Below are positions 44,026-53,690 of a DNA stretch of 64,000 nt, one piece after another. Each line of letters begins with the position of its first letter. Positions within the stretch are counted from its first letter, which is position 1. The translations under genes were made by a program, and so were the position numbers. The DNA comes from CAYRPN01 sp964426135 (GTDB taxonomy: Bacteria > Planctomycetota > Phycisphaerae > Phycisphaerales > Phycisphaeraceae), in NCBI GenBank assembly GCA_964426135.1, contig CAYRPN010000017.1:1-64000 (forward strand). Direction: 5' to 3'. The notes beneath the pieces are model-generated. The model saw only the letters and a list, made by a program, of their open reading frames with translations, did no database searches and was not told where the DNA came from.

Positions 44026-45720
44026 ATGACCGCCACTCTCGCCAACGCACCGACCACCGCCACCAAGACCTTCCGCGTGCTCGTCGCCGACTCGCTCGCG
44101 CAGGAGGGCCTCGATTACATCAAGAGCCAGCCCGACGTCGAATTGGTGCATCGGCCCAAGACGAAAGAGGAAACCGACGAGCAGTTCGCAGCCGTCATCG
44201 CGCAGGCGGACGGCATGATCGTGCGCAGCGGCATCACCGTGACGCCGAAGATGCTCAGCGCCGCCGCCGCGCAACCGGGCGGCAGCAGGCTGCGGGTCAT
44301 CGCCCGCGCCGGTGTCGGAGTCGACAACATCGACCTGACCGCCGCCACGGCACAGGGCATCCTCGTGATGAACTCCGCCGATGCCTCCACCATCTCCACC
44401 GCCGAGCACGCCTTCACGCTCATGATGGCGCTGGCGCGCAACATCGGCCCGGCGTACAAGGGCATGTGCGAAGGCAAGTGGGATCGCAAACTCGTCGGCA
44501 GCCAGCTTCACGGCAAGACCCTGGGCGTCGTGGGCTTCGGCCGCATCGGACGCACCGTCGCGGAACGCGCGCTCGCCTTCGGCATGAACATCGTGGCGTA
44601 CGATCCCTTCATCAACGCCCCCACCATGCTCGACGGCAAGGCGAAAATGTTCGGCGATTTCAAGTCCATGGCCCCCCATGCCGACATCTTCACCTTCCAC
44701 GTGCCCATGAACGAACAGACCAAGGGCATGCTCAACGACGAAACCTTCAAGCTCTGCCGCAAGGGCGTGCTCGTCGTCAACGCGGCCCGCGGCGGCGTCG
44801 TCGATGAGGACGCGCTGCTCCGCGCGGTCGAAAGCGGACAGTGCGGCGGCGCGGCGCTCGACGTCTTCACCACCGAGCCGCCGCCGAAGGAATCCAAGCT
44901 CCTGAATCACCCGAAAATTCTCACCACCCCGCACCTGGGCGCCAGCACCAAGGAAGCGCAGGAAGCAGTGAGCATCGCGGCGGCGGAGCAGCTCCTGAAA
45001 TACCTGCGCGGACAGGGCATCATCGGCGCCGTGAACGCCGGCGGCATGCGCGTGGACCTGGACGCGGTGCAGGCGGCGTACGTCGACCTGGCCGGCCGCA
45101 TGGCGGAACTCATCAGCCCGATGATCACCCGCGGCATCGCCTCGATCAGCATCGAGCTCAACGGCAAACGCCTGGCGCACGCCGCCGGCACCATCGAGCG
45201 CACCGTGCTCGTGGGCCTGCTCAAGCGGCACATGGATGTGGCGATCAACGTCATCTCCGCCGCCCATGTCGCCCAGCAGCGCGGCATGAAACTGCGCACC
45301 GTGCTGACGGAAGATGAAGACAAGGGCACGCGCATCACCGTGATCGTCCACGGCCCCGCCGGCTCAGTCGATGAGAAAACGCTGCCGGGCGACGAGGTGC
45401 GCCGCATCGTCGGCCGCGTCTACGATGACCTGCGCCCGCGCGTGGTGGAGATCAACGGCTATCACATGGACATGATCCCCGCCGGCAACATGGTGCTGCT
45501 GCAGAACGAGGACCGCCCCGGCATGATCGGCATCATGGGCACCGAGTTCGGCGAGGCCAAGGTGAACATCGCCGACATGACCATCAGCCGCCGCGGCAAC
45601 ACCGCGCTGTGCGTGCTGAAGATCGACAACGACGCGCCGGCGGCACTGCTGGGCCGCCTGCAGAACCAGCCCGGTATTTTGAAAGTGGCGTCGGTGAAAC
45701 TGGCGGCGGAACGGAAGTGA
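44026..45720 (+). CDS. serA: D-3-phosphoglycerate dehydrogenase
   Basis: 564 residues, slightly longer than the usual long-form enzyme (about 525). It starts the phosphorylated serine pathway by oxidising 3-phosphoglycerate with NAD. The substrate domain shows ADGMIVRSGITVTP and RAGVGVDNID; the NAD domain has GVVGFGRIGRTVAERA near residue 169 and NAARGGVVDEDAL; TTPHLGAST holds the catalytic His. An intervening allosteric domain (about 330-470) and a C-terminal ACT domain (VLLQNEDRPGMIGIMGTEFGEAKVNIADM) fit type-1 SerA. The first 15 residues are an Ala/Thr-rich extension. Short hairpins follow its stop. Confidence 0.96.
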   Translation: MTATLANAPTTATKTFRVLVADSLAQEGLDYIKSQPDVELVHRPKTKEETDEQFAAVIAQADGMIVRSGITVTPKMLSAAAAQPGGSRLRVIARAGVGVDNIDLTAATAQGILVMNSADASTISTAEHAFTLMMALARNIGPAYKGMCEGKWDRKLVGSQLHGKTLGVVGFGRIGRTVAERALAFGMNIVAYDPFINAPTMLDGKAKMFGDFKSMAPHADIFTFHVPMNEQTKGMLNDETFKLCRKGVLVVNAARGGVVDEDALLRAVESGQCGGAALDVFTTEPPPKESKLLNHPKILTTPHLGASTKEAQEAVSIAAAEQLLKYLRGQGIIGAVNAGGMRVDLDAVQAAYVDLAGRMAELISPMITRGIASISIELNGKRLAHAAGTIERTVLVGLLKRHMDVAINVISAAHVAQQRGMKLRTVLTEDEDKGTRITVIVHGPAGSVDEKTLPGDEVRRIVGRVYDDLRPRVVEINGYHMDMIPAGNMVLLQNEDRPGMIGIMGTEFGEAKVNIADMTISRRGNTALCVLKIDNDAPAALLGRLQNQPGILKVASVKLAAERK

Positions 45721-45732
45721 CGCACCTGCGTG

Positions 45733-45965
45733 GGACGACTTTCCAAGTCGTCCTCCGTGGGACGACTTTCCAAGTCGTCCGCATGGATCGCAGCGCGCCG
45801 AACCCATTGCACAACCGCATGGGACGCCCATGGTTCAGTCCGCGAAACGGCGGAGCGAAAGCCGACCTTCGTTTAGACCGGGGCTGCAATGGGCTTGGCG
45901 TCGCGAAGGCAATCTCGATGACTGGGGCTTGCCCGTGTTCTGCCGGACGACTTGGAAAGTCGTCC
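45733..45965. repeat. Solo copies of the R1 inner hairpin after serA
   Basis: Three copies of the 21-bp hairpin (arms GGACGACTT and AAGTCGTCC) occur at 45733-45753, 45760-45780 and 45945-45965, the last in the opposite orientation. They lack the R1 arms, which shows that the inner hairpin can occur alone. The rest of the gap up to the next gene has no frame I trust. Confidence 0.87.
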
Positions 45966-45986
45966 CACGGGTAGCGGCGCTGCGCT

Positions 45987-47762
45987 TCACTTCTTCGGCA
46001 CGTATTTGCCCTTGTCGAACACCAGCTTCGTCTGGTTGTCCGCCAGCCACTTGAGCATCGCGCGTTCGGCCTGATCGACCTTGCCGCCTTCGATCACCGC
46101 CTTCGTGTAGCTGTCGATGACCTTGTGGAAATCCTCCACCGGCACCACGATCTTCAGCCGCTGCTGGATCACCCACTTGGGCAGCAGCGGGTTGAACTGG
46201 TTGCCGATGTGCGGCAGTTCGAACATGGCGTAACTCATCGCGAAGACCGACGAGAACTTGCCGTTATTCGACAGGCCCAGGAGCACTTCGCCGAACGCGG
46301 ACTGCTTCTTGGTCGAGTTGATGATCGCATCGACCACTTCGCGCATGCCTTCGTCGAGGCGGAAACGGTCATCCGGGCGCGGCTGGTACGGCGGCTTCTC
46401 GTAGGGCTTTTCGTGTGGCGGGCGGACGACGACGTTGTCGCGGCCGTAGTCGCGGTCATCCCACGCGGGCCGGCCGCGCTGATCGCGCAGGTCGATGTAA
46501 TCGTTGCCCCGCTTGACGCGCGACGCCACGATGGCGCGGCGACCTTCGAAGTTCACAAGCGATCCGGTGATCTCGCAGTCCTCGCCCTCGCGCAGGTTGA
46601 ACTTGGCGTAGCGGCGATCAACGTAGGAAGCAGGCCCCAGGTGCACGTGATGCACTTCGTTGTCGCCAAAGGTGCGGATCACGACGAGCCTGCCGCGGGC
46701 CGCGCCTTCGCCGGGCGCGTATTCGCCGAAGGAAACGACCCTGCCGCGCCACGTCTGCACGCGCGCCGGTTCGTAGGCGCGGTTGTAAGCGCTGTCGCCG
46801 CGCCAGTGCTGATCGCACTGCGTTTCGCCGGCCCAGCCGTAGTTCTGCCAGTACGGCTCCTGGTTGAAGCGGGTGTGCGTATCGCGGGCCCAGCGCGGGT
46901 CGTTCATGTTCGGCCAGGCCGCGTCGCCGAAGTAGGACGCGCGGATCGCATCGCGCGAGCAGTGCAGCGTCAGCAGGCGGAAGCGCGGAATCGCCTCCAG
47001 CGCGCCCCACGGCACGAGCGCCAGCCGTTCCTCCACGCCCAGCACCGCGCCGTCGCTGACCACGGCATACACCGCGTGCCCGTGCTTCAGATCGATCACC
47101 ACATCCGCCACGCCTCCGAAATCCTCCGGCCGCCCGTCGCGCTCGCCGCCGCGGCTGCGCACCGGCTTGCCGATGATCTGGCTCACGCGGTTCACCCAGA
47201 AGAACTCGCGGTTCAATTCGATGGAGCGAGTCCACTCGTTGCCGCGGCGATCGCGCCGGTCGCGCGGATCGTTCTGCCGCGGATCGCGCGGCTCCCAGTA
47301 CGGCTGACAGCCGAAGTAGCGGTGCGCATCCCGCGCCCAGTTCGGGTCCGTCAGGTCGGGCCAGCGATACTGGTCGAACCCGCGCGCCGGATCGAGGCGA
47401 TCCTCGGTGATGTTCAGAAAAAGATTGTGGCGGGCCGGGTCTTCGCGCAGCACTTCAAACGGCAGCGCGTGCCACTTCTCCAGCCCCTGAGCGTTGCGGT
47501 AGCTGACCACCACGTACGCGATCTGCCCCAGGTCCGAGTCGAGCACGAAATCCTCGATGGTGGCGAACGTGCGGCCATCCTTCAGGAAGACCGCTGAGCG
47601 GAGAAACTTCTGCGCCCGAACCAGCTTGCCCTCGGCGACGCGGCGCTGCGGATCGAACGCATCGGCCGCATTCGCCGAGGCGAGCGGCGCGGCGATGACG
47701 ACGAACGCGAAGAGGCAAACCAACAGTTGAACGCGCGAGGCTGAGCTGAGGCGAAGGTTCAT
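45987..47762 (-). CDS. Secreted protein with two PRC-barrel-like domains
   Basis: 591 residues from the ATG at 47762; the frame extends upstream but the signal peptide (VQLLVCLFAFVVIAAPLASANAADA) begins after this Met. Two barrel-like modules are visible, about 45-110 (KFLRSAVFLKDGRTFATIEDFVLDSDLGQIAYVVVSY) and 195-270 (VSQIIGKPV, GGVADVVIDLKHGHAVYAVVSDG), each with the PRC-type pattern of a strand, a turn and a VVxD/VVSD edge. Each is followed by RYFGCQPYW or TRFNQEPYW, a repeated motif. A central segment around 340-420 (TWRGRVVSFGEYAPG) may be an OB-like fold. The last ~100 residues are predicted helical. Function unknown. Confidence 0.68.
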   Translation of the reverse strand: MNLRLSSASRVQLLVCLFAFVVIAAPLASANAADAFDPQRRVAEGKLVRAQKFLRSAVFLKDGRTFATIEDFVLDSDLGQIAYVVVSYRNAQGLEKWHALPFEVLREDPARHNLFLNITEDRLDPARGFDQYRWPDLTDPNWARDAHRYFGCQPYWEPRDPRQNDPRDRRDRRGNEWTRSIELNREFFWVNRVSQIIGKPVRSRGGERDGRPEDFGGVADVVIDLKHGHAVYAVVSDGAVLGVEERLALVPWGALEAIPRFRLLTLHCSRDAIRASYFGDAAWPNMNDPRWARDTHTRFNQEPYWQNYGWAGETQCDQHWRGDSAYNRAYEPARVQTWRGRVVSFGEYAPGEGAARGRLVVIRTFGDNEVHHVHLGPASYVDRRYAKFNLREGEDCEITGSLVNFEGRRAIVASRVKRGNDYIDLRDQRGRPAWDDRDYGRDNVVVRPPHEKPYEKPPYQPRPDDRFRLDEGMREVVDAIINSTKKQSAFGEVLLGLSNNGKFSSVFAMSYAMFELPHIGNQFNPLLPKWVIQQRLKIVVPVEDFHKVIDSYTKAVIEGGKVDQAERAMLKWLADNQTKLVFDKGKYVPKK

Positions 47763-47927
47763 GGCGACGCTCCTTGCGGCACGCTGGAAGTCAGCATCGC
47801 CGCACTGTCTTGACATGGTACGGTACGTTTGGACAAGGCGATACGATCGAATCGCTGCAAGATTCGCAAGGCGCAGTCTGGCACTGGCCCGAGTGCGTCG
47901 GATGGAGGAGGCACACGCGATGACGGG

Positions 47928-49523
47928 TCACCTGCCGCGCGGCTCGAAAAGGTAGATCGCAATCGGAATGCGCCGATCGTGACTGGCCCACGCCTTCGAC
48001 CACGAACCGTGCGGCGTCAGCGCCGCGGCCAGGCCGGTCCAGACCCACTCGCGCTCGTGGTTATCCATGCTGGAGACGAGCCAGCTTTTGCCTTGCTTGT
48101 GCGCGAGCATCAGCGAGCCGTAGTCCGCGACCACCGTCTCCATGTTCGTCCAGCCGCCGTTGTGAAGTTTGCCCCGGATCGGCGCCGGCTCGATTCGCTG
48201 GTTCACGTCGGCGGCCCAGTCGAGGATCACCAGGTCGTCGGGGCCCGCCACCGAAGCGATCTGGGCGAGCAGCGCGCGAATGTTGCTCGGTTCGTGCTTG
48301 AGGCCGCGGCTGATCGCCAGCGACACCACCAGGCCGAAAACGCTCGCCGCCAGCCCGCCATACGCCAGCCATGAGGCTCGTGCCGGCGGAGCACTGCTTT
48401 TCGAGGTCACGTTCGGCGCAACAGCACCCGGCCCGCGCCGCAGCCACCAGCCGAGCACGCTGCACGGAATCGCAAAGAGCGCCACGTGCAGGATCACCAC
48501 GATCGCCAGGTTCGTGCGCACCGCCATGGGCCAGACGCCTGCCACGCTCGCCAGGATGGTGACCAGCAGCGTGCCGACAGCCACGCTGCCGGTGACGCGG
48601 TCGCGCCACACCCAGACGCCCAGCCCCACCAGCGACACCACCAGCATCGCCGCCGGCGGCACCGGATACGGTTGCCACGCGGCAGTGAAAAAGACGATCC
48701 AGTGATTCCACAGCGCTTTGGGCATCGAGAGATCGCGCGGCAGGAAATAGCTCTGCCAGAAGCCCATGTCGCCCTGCCCGCTGGCGGCTCTTTTCGCGTA
48801 GCCGAAGTAAACCAGCGCGCCCACCGCCGCGACGAGGATGCCGGCGACGGCGATGCGGATCAGTTCCGCCTTGTCCTTCTTTTTCAACCACGCCGCGCCC
48901 AGCACGAGGAACGCCGGCGGCAGCGCGAACCAGCACGCGAACGACATCGTGACGCCCAGCGCCGCCCAGACCGTGAAGAGGGCCGTCATCGCCGCTCCGG
49001 GCGTTCGCAGCCACGCGGCGGTGAACACGATGATGCCCGTGGTGAACGCCGCGTCGGCGCTGTATTGCTTGGCCTCGGTGATGTAGCGCTGAAGAAAGGG
49101 ACAGGCCAGCAGCAGCGCGGGCACGACGCAGGCGACGGCCAGGTTGCCGGTGAATCGCTGCGCCTGCAGCGCCAGGAGCGCCATCAGCATCAGGCCCAGC
49201 ACGATCGAAGGCACGTGAAACACCCAGGGCCACGCCGACTGCACTTTGCCGGACAAGTGCAGGGCAATGAGATAGCCCGGAGCGCCGGGCAACTGCATAT
49301 CGACGGCGGCCTGCAGCGTCTTCGACATCGTCGGCTGCAGGGCGAAATCAATGCCCCACGCCTCGTCATTCCAGTAGGTGCGATCGAGATGCCAGGACGA
49401 CATCAGCGCCGTCGCCGCGATCACGGCGAGCATCGCCGCTCGCCCCGGCCAGCGCGCAGCGGAAGCGGGCGCGGCTTCATCCGCACGTTGGGCGACAGGT
49501 TGCACGGATGAATCCAAAGGCAC
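47928..49523 (-). CDS. GT39-like membrane glycosyltransferase
   Basis: 531 residues with about eleven membrane helices between 30 and 410 and a soluble tail of about 110 residues. The first extracytoplasmic loop has YWNDEAWGI with D53-E54, matching the Asp/Glu pair required in the ArnT/PMT-type GT39 and GT-C families for polyprenyl-phosphate sugars. The start is a GTG at 49523 with weak ribosome-site support; the true start may be later. Its substrate is unknown; it may add a sugar to an envelope lipid or protein. Confidence 0.72.
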   Translation of the reverse strand: MPLDSSVQPVAQRADEAAPASAARWPGRAAMLAVIAATALMSSWHLDRTYWNDEAWGIDFALQPTMSKTLQAAVDMQLPGAPGYLIALHLSGKVQSAWPWVFHVPSIVLGLMLMALLALQAQRFTGNLAVACVVPALLLACPFLQRYITEAKQYSADAAFTTGIIVFTAAWLRTPGAAMTALFTVWAALGVTMSFACWFALPPAFLVLGAAWLKKKDKAELIRIAVAGILVAAVGALVYFGYAKRAASGQGDMGFWQSYFLPRDLSMPKALWNHWIVFFTAAWQPYPVPPAAMLVVSLVGLGVWVWRDRVTGSVAVGTLLVTILASVAGVWPMAVRTNLAIVVILHVALFAIPCSVLGWWLRRGPGAVAPNVTSKSSAPPARASWLAYGGLAASVFGLVVSLAISRGLKHEPSNIRALLAQIASVAGPDDLVILDWAADVNQRIEPAPIRGKLHNGGWTNMETVVADYGSLMLAHKQGKSWLVSSMDNHEREWVWTGLAAALTPHGSWSKAWASHDRRIPIAIYLFEPRGR

Positions 49524-49574
49524 GCTGGGGTCTCACCGGGATACAGGATTATCGTCGAGTCCGTGGGCGGCGCT

Positions 49575-49735
49575 TAGGAACCGCGCAAGAGCAAAACCGC
49601 ACGCTTGCAGGGTGCGTCAAGGCTCTGCGCGGACGCACCATCGGTCAACGCCGGCCCAACATGGTGCGTCCGCGCGGACTTGACGCACCCTACCCAAGCC
49701 GCGCGGTTGTTCTGGCGCAACTCCGTAGCCGGCTT
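49575..49735. repeat. Palindrome R6 copy a inside R1-like arms
   Basis: The core (49608-49692) pairs AGGGTGCGTCAAGG with CTTGACGCACCCTA and GCGCGGACGCACC with GGTGCGTCCGCGC. Flanking arms TAGGAACCGCGCAAGAGCAA and TTGTTCTGGCGCAACTCC form an outer inverted pair that resembles R1 arms. It lies between two minus-strand genes. No coding is seen. Confidence 0.75.
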
Positions 49736-49775
49736 CGGACGCGGCTATCGGACAGGCGCGCGCCCTCCCACCGGC

Positions 49776-52031
49776 TCACGCCGCCTGCTTCTTCGCCGGC
49801 TCGGTCGCCCGGGAAAACAGCGAGTCCTCCAGCGTCTTGAGATGAGCGCGGATGCGGCTGTCACGTTCGCCGTCCAGTTCGCGGTGGCCGAAGCGAATCT
49901 CGTAGAACTCCTGCGTCAGGGCGATGACCGGCGCGAAGCGCAGCGGGTCGATCTTCGCCAGTGCGGTGGCGAAATCGAAGGGGCTCTGCCAGACGGGCCG
50001 CAGGTGGCCGTGGCGTTCGAGCAGGTCGAGCATCTGGAGATAGAAGCCGAGCCTTCGCGCCAGTTGGCGTCGCTGGGCGCGGGGCAGGCGGGTCAGTTGC
50101 AGCGCGGCAAGCCTTCGCCGGCGGATCAGCGTGCGCCGCACCAGGCTCCCCACGCCCACCACGATGAACACGACGATCACCGCCATCAGCGCGAAGTTCA
50201 CCTGGTTCAGGCGCCACAGTTCCGGCAGATCGCTGATCCATCCGACCAGCGTGCCCAGCACGCCGCCGCGATCGCCGGCGGCATCCCGCAGCGACTTGCC
50301 GAGGTTGCCCAGCACTTCGTCGCGGGTCTCCTTGTCGTAGGTGACGAAGGTGTCGATCCAGAGAAACTCCAGATGCTCGTAGAGATTGCGAATCCCGGCA
50401 AAGACGCCGCCGGCGGCGTGGCGGCGATCGATCTCGCCGGGCGGCGTGGCGTCAAAGGCGCGCCAGCCGTGCGGGCCGCAGTCGGCTTCGGTCCATGCGT
50501 GGGCGTGGCGCTCGCGGACGATGTAGTACTCGCCCACGCCGTTGAACTCGCTGGCGCGGAAGCCCGTGACCACGCGGGCCCGGATGCCCAGCGACCGCGC
50601 CAGCGCCGCAAGGGCGCTGGCGAACAGTTCGCAGTGGCCTTCCTTGCGGGTCGTCAGAAACTCGGCGATCGGATCGCGCTGCCCGCTGGGCGTGAAGTTC
50701 AACGAGTAGGTGAACGTCGTCTGCAGGTGCCGCTCCAGCGCCCGCATGAACTCAAGATCGCGCGGATCGTGCAGGGCGAACTCATCGCGATCCAGCGTCG
50801 GATCCTCGAAGCGCGTCCGCAGCACATTCAGCGCGTACTGTCGGAACATCTCCGGCTCGACGAACCAGCCCCGGGCGTAGCTCTCGCTCAGAAAATCGTC
50901 GTCGATCAGGCGCGTGTCGTGATGCAGCGGCTGCGTCAGCGAGTACGCCACCGCCCCCGCCGCCGGCGCTTCCATGCTGATCTGCTGGTCGTAGGGATTG
51001 ATGATGACGGACGAGAGACTGCCGCTGGTGAACGCGGAGATCGGATAAAGCGTGAAGAGATTCAGGTGACGGTTGGAGCGAAGCGTGACGGTGGCACTGA
51101 GCGTCGGCGTCCGCGCGGGCAGATCGAGGAGCGTCGCGTTGCCGTCCCAGTCGCGCTGAATGACGTCGAACGCCTTCATCTGCTGGCCTCGCGACCAGGT
51201 CTGCGAGCGCCGGTTGTAGTTGTCGAGCACGGCCCCGCGCAGCAGAAACGATGGCTGCTGCACCGAAACTTCCATGTGCAGCACCGGCTCGCGGCTGCCT
51301 TCCATCGGCGGCGGCCCGCCGAGTTGCACGCGGTTGTTGAAGCCCACCTGCGTCCGCGACAGCGCCGACATCAGCGCGCTGTCCATGGTCCGGCTGGTGC
51401 GCGGAATGAGCACGAACGTCACCACCGAGGTCACCGCGCAGATCATCCCGATGAACGCCGCCATCAAGCGGAACTGCCAGCGATGGCCGCGGCAGACGAC
51501 CGGCGCAGGCCTGCCGACGGTGACCCCGCGTGGCGCGGCGCCGCGCGCGGTTTCAAGCACTTCGTCGCTTGTGGCCTTGAACTGAAAGAGCAGGATGGTG
51601 AACAGGCTCAGCACGCTGTACGCCGCCAGCAGCAGGCCGAACACCATCGTGATGCTCAGGATGCTGGCGCCGACCATCTGCAGCAGGCTGAGCACGAGGA
51701 TGAGTCCGTACTCGCGGTTCGACTTGTGGCCGTAGAGCTGGAGAATCTGCAGCCACATCGTGAAGTGGCCCATGGCGATGATGACGTTGCCGTCCTGGAT
51801 CCACATGTCCACGCCCAGCCACAGCACCGCCGCCATCGCCGCCAGGTTGATCGCCCACTGCGGCAGCGGCTTGCCCGCGGGCCCCTCCACGATGTACCAC
51901 GACATCGTGCAAAGCGTCCCGGCGATCAGCATCAGCCCCGGGTTGCCGCCCGGCTCGGCCATGCAGAACGCCACGATGCCCAGCAACACCTGCGCGAACA
52001 CCAGCTTGCGGAACAGGTAGACGAGCGTCAC
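49776..52031 (-). CDS. Membrane-anchored transglutaminase-like protein
   Basis: 751 residues from a GTG at 52031, whose GTGA overlaps the stop of the DUF58 gene (52028-52030); the frame upstream of that is only the DUF58 gene in another register. Five to six helices fill about 1-170 (IVEGPAGKPLPQWAINLAAMAAVLWLG), as in TgpA/DUF3488 proteins. The transglutaminase domain has catalytic Cys467 (KEGHCELFA), His511 (HAHAWTEA) and Asp near 528 (FDATPPG). A final helix (about 600-625) and a C-terminal cytoplasmic domain follow. Such proteins pair with DUF58 proteins and a MoxR ATPase in envelope or stress systems; no MoxR gene is adjacent. Confidence 0.9.
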   Translation of the reverse strand: MTLVYLFRKLVFAQVLLGIVAFCMAEPGGNPGLMLIAGTLCTMSWYIVEGPAGKPLPQWAINLAAMAAVLWLGVDMWIQDGNVIIAMGHFTMWLQILQLYGHKSNREYGLILVLSLLQMVGASILSITMVFGLLLAAYSVLSLFTILLFQFKATSDEVLETARGAAPRGVTVGRPAPVVCRGHRWQFRLMAAFIGMICAVTSVVTFVLIPRTSRTMDSALMSALSRTQVGFNNRVQLGGPPPMEGSREPVLHMEVSVQQPSFLLRGAVLDNYNRRSQTWSRGQQMKAFDVIQRDWDGNATLLDLPARTPTLSATVTLRSNRHLNLFTLYPISAFTSGSLSSVIINPYDQQISMEAPAAGAVAYSLTQPLHHDTRLIDDDFLSESYARGWFVEPEMFRQYALNVLRTRFEDPTLDRDEFALHDPRDLEFMRALERHLQTTFTYSLNFTPSGQRDPIAEFLTTRKEGHCELFASALAALARSLGIRARVVTGFRASEFNGVGEYYIVRERHAHAWTEADCGPHGWRAFDATPPGEIDRRHAAGGVFAGIRNLYEHLEFLWIDTFVTYDKETRDEVLGNLGKSLRDAAGDRGGVLGTLVGWISDLPELWRLNQVNFALMAVIVVFIVVGVGSLVRRTLIRRRRLAALQLTRLPRAQRRQLARRLGFYLQMLDLLERHGHLRPVWQSPFDFATALAKIDPLRFAPVIALTQEFYEIRFGHRELDGERDSRIRAHLKTLEDSLFSRATEPAKKQAA

Positions 52032-53347
52032 GACTTCGCCTCCTTCGCATCGCGCCGGGCCAGTTCGATCTCCTCGCGGCGATTCGTCGACGTGATGCGT
52101 CGCGAGAGAATGTCCACCGACGGGCTTTCCACTTCTCGCACGTAGCTTTCGATGCGGTTGGCGCCCAGCAGCGTCGCGCCGTTGCCGCGGCCGGTGCGCT
52201 CGCTGATGCCCGGATGCACGATGACCGAGGGCTCCACCGGCATCAGTTCCGATGCCGCGGGGCGGGAACCGTCGAGCATCGCCAGGGCATCGAGCATGCG
52301 CGTGCGATGCGGAAGACTGTGATGCATGGGGAACGCCGGGCAAGCCGCGCCATGCACCATCATGCCGACCTGGTACCCGTGAAAGTACGCTTCGCAGATC
52401 AGCGACGCGGCCAGGGCGATGGCTCGCTCGGCGGGATCCACCGGATTCGGATCGGGCGGCTGCGGGCGCTTCGGCTTTCGCCTCCAGTTCAAGAGCCACG
52501 ATGCCGGCCCTTCATCAGAGGACGATTCCTTCGACGCAGGTACAGGTTTGCCGTCGCGGTCGGCGGTCAGGTCCAGCAGGAGCATGAGCTTGGGCGGGCT
52601 GGGCATGGTGAACTCGCGCGAGATGAGTTCGCCGGTGCGCGCCGAATGCTTCCAGTCGATGACGCGCAGGCTGTCGCCGGGTCGGTACGCGCGCAAACCG
52701 AAGAATTCCTCGTTGCCGCCGCCGCGGTCCAGTTGCTTGCGACCGGTCATGTCGATCTGCATCAGGCTTCCCAGCAGTCGGCGATTCAGGCGGTACAGGC
52801 GGGGATAGACGAGCACGCGGTCCGGCTGCTGCGCCAGCATCACGCGCCTTACGATGCCGAAAGGAAACGACGTGGAGACTTCCACCGCCTCGAAGTTCAG
52901 CAATCCGCGCCGCAGCGGCCAGCACGTGGCCTCGGCCTGCAAGGTCTGGTTCGCCCCCAGATGCAGAACCCAGCCGGTGGGCCTGCCCGCCAGGCGATGC
53001 GGATTCTCCGCCACGGGGCCCTGCTTCTTCCAGCCATGGCGGCCGCGGCCCCAGTGCTCGCGCACGATGACATTGAAGACCGGCAACAGGCGCTTGCGAT
53101 TCACCAGGCGATAGCGAAGCACCAGCGCCTCCCCCACCACGCCGTGGCTCGGCGCCAGGCGAGTGACGCTGACCTTGCGCAGCGAGAAAAAAGCAAGCGC
53201 GGCGGAGATGAACAACCCGCCGACCATCAGCCCGAACGACCAGAAAAGCAGATTGGCCTGCGTGTGAATAGCGGCGCCCAGGATCAGCGCAGCCACAAAC
53301 AAAAACAGCCAACCGCCCGAACCGAGTTGGATGCGCGTGCGGGTCAT
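52028..53347 (-). CDS. DUF58 domain membrane protein
   Basis: 439 residues from the ATG at 53347 (a GTG 12 bases upstream is possible). Two N-terminal helices (about 14-58) precede a beta-rich domain. The DUF58 core is GLRAYRPGDSLRVIDWKHSARTGELISREF followed by a von Willebrand-A-like start LMLLLDLTADRDG. The C-terminal half is predicted cytoplasmic with an acidic insert (SSDEGPASWLLNWRRKP). It is coupled by a 4-base overlap to the transglutaminase gene, as in many bacteria. Function: likely envelope assembly or proteolysis together with that partner. Confidence 0.9.
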   Translation of the reverse strand: MTRTRIQLGSGGWLFLFVAALILGAAIHTQANLLFWSFGLMVGGLFISAALAFFSLRKVSVTRLAPSHGVVGEALVLRYRLVNRKRLLPVFNVIVREHWGRGRHGWKKQGPVAENPHRLAGRPTGWVLHLGANQTLQAEATCWPLRRGLLNFEAVEVSTSFPFGIVRRVMLAQQPDRVLVYPRLYRLNRRLLGSLMQIDMTGRKQLDRGGGNEEFFGLRAYRPGDSLRVIDWKHSARTGELISREFTMPSPPKLMLLLDLTADRDGKPVPASKESSSDEGPASWLLNWRRKPKRPQPPDPNPVDPAERAIALAASLICEAYFHGYQVGMMVHGAACPAFPMHHSLPHRTRMLDALAMLDGSRPAASELMPVEPSVIVHPGISERTGRGNGATLLGANRIESYVREVESPSVDILSRRITSTNRREEIELARRDAKEAKS

Positions 53348-53384
53348 GGTGGCGGACACGGTGGGAAGAAGGGACGGAGGGAAG

Positions 53385-53690
53385 AAGGGACTAAGGGACT
53401 GAGGGACTAAGGGACTAAGGGACAGAGGGACTGAGGGACTGAGGGACTGAGGGACTGAGGGGCGGAGGGGCTGTCACTCACATGAGAGTCGATACTTCCT
53501 GGTTTGTTTGTTTATCCCTCCGTCCCTTTGTCCCTTCGTCCCTTCGTCCCTCCGTCCCTTCGTCCCTTCGTCCCTCCGTCCCTTCGTCCCTCCGTCCCTT
53601 CGTCCCTCCGTCCCTTCGTCCCTTCGTCCCTCCGTCCCTCCGTCCCTTCGTCCCTTCGTCCCTCCGTCCCTTCGTCCCTTCCCTTCATTG
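53385..53690. repeat. Two opposed 8-bp minisatellites
   Basis: 53385-53465 consists of about ten GGGACTGA/GGGACTAA units and 53515-53690 of about twenty TTCGTCCC/TCCGTCCC units. The two are roughly complementary in their GGGAC/GTCCC cores and lie between the DUF58 gene and the next minus-strand gene. A translation of the second reads SLRPFVPSSLRP in all frames, which is not a protein. Confidence 0.93.

Noticed and set aside
52032..52499. N-terminal extension of the transglutaminase protein
   Set aside because: The extension is an out-of-frame reading of the DUF58 gene; the GTGA overlap at 52028-52031 gives a better start.
53515..53690. Long proline-rich protein repeating SLRPFVP in several frames
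   Set aside because: It is the direct translation of an 8-bp minisatellite. All three frames give the same type of peptide and there is no ribosome site or domain.
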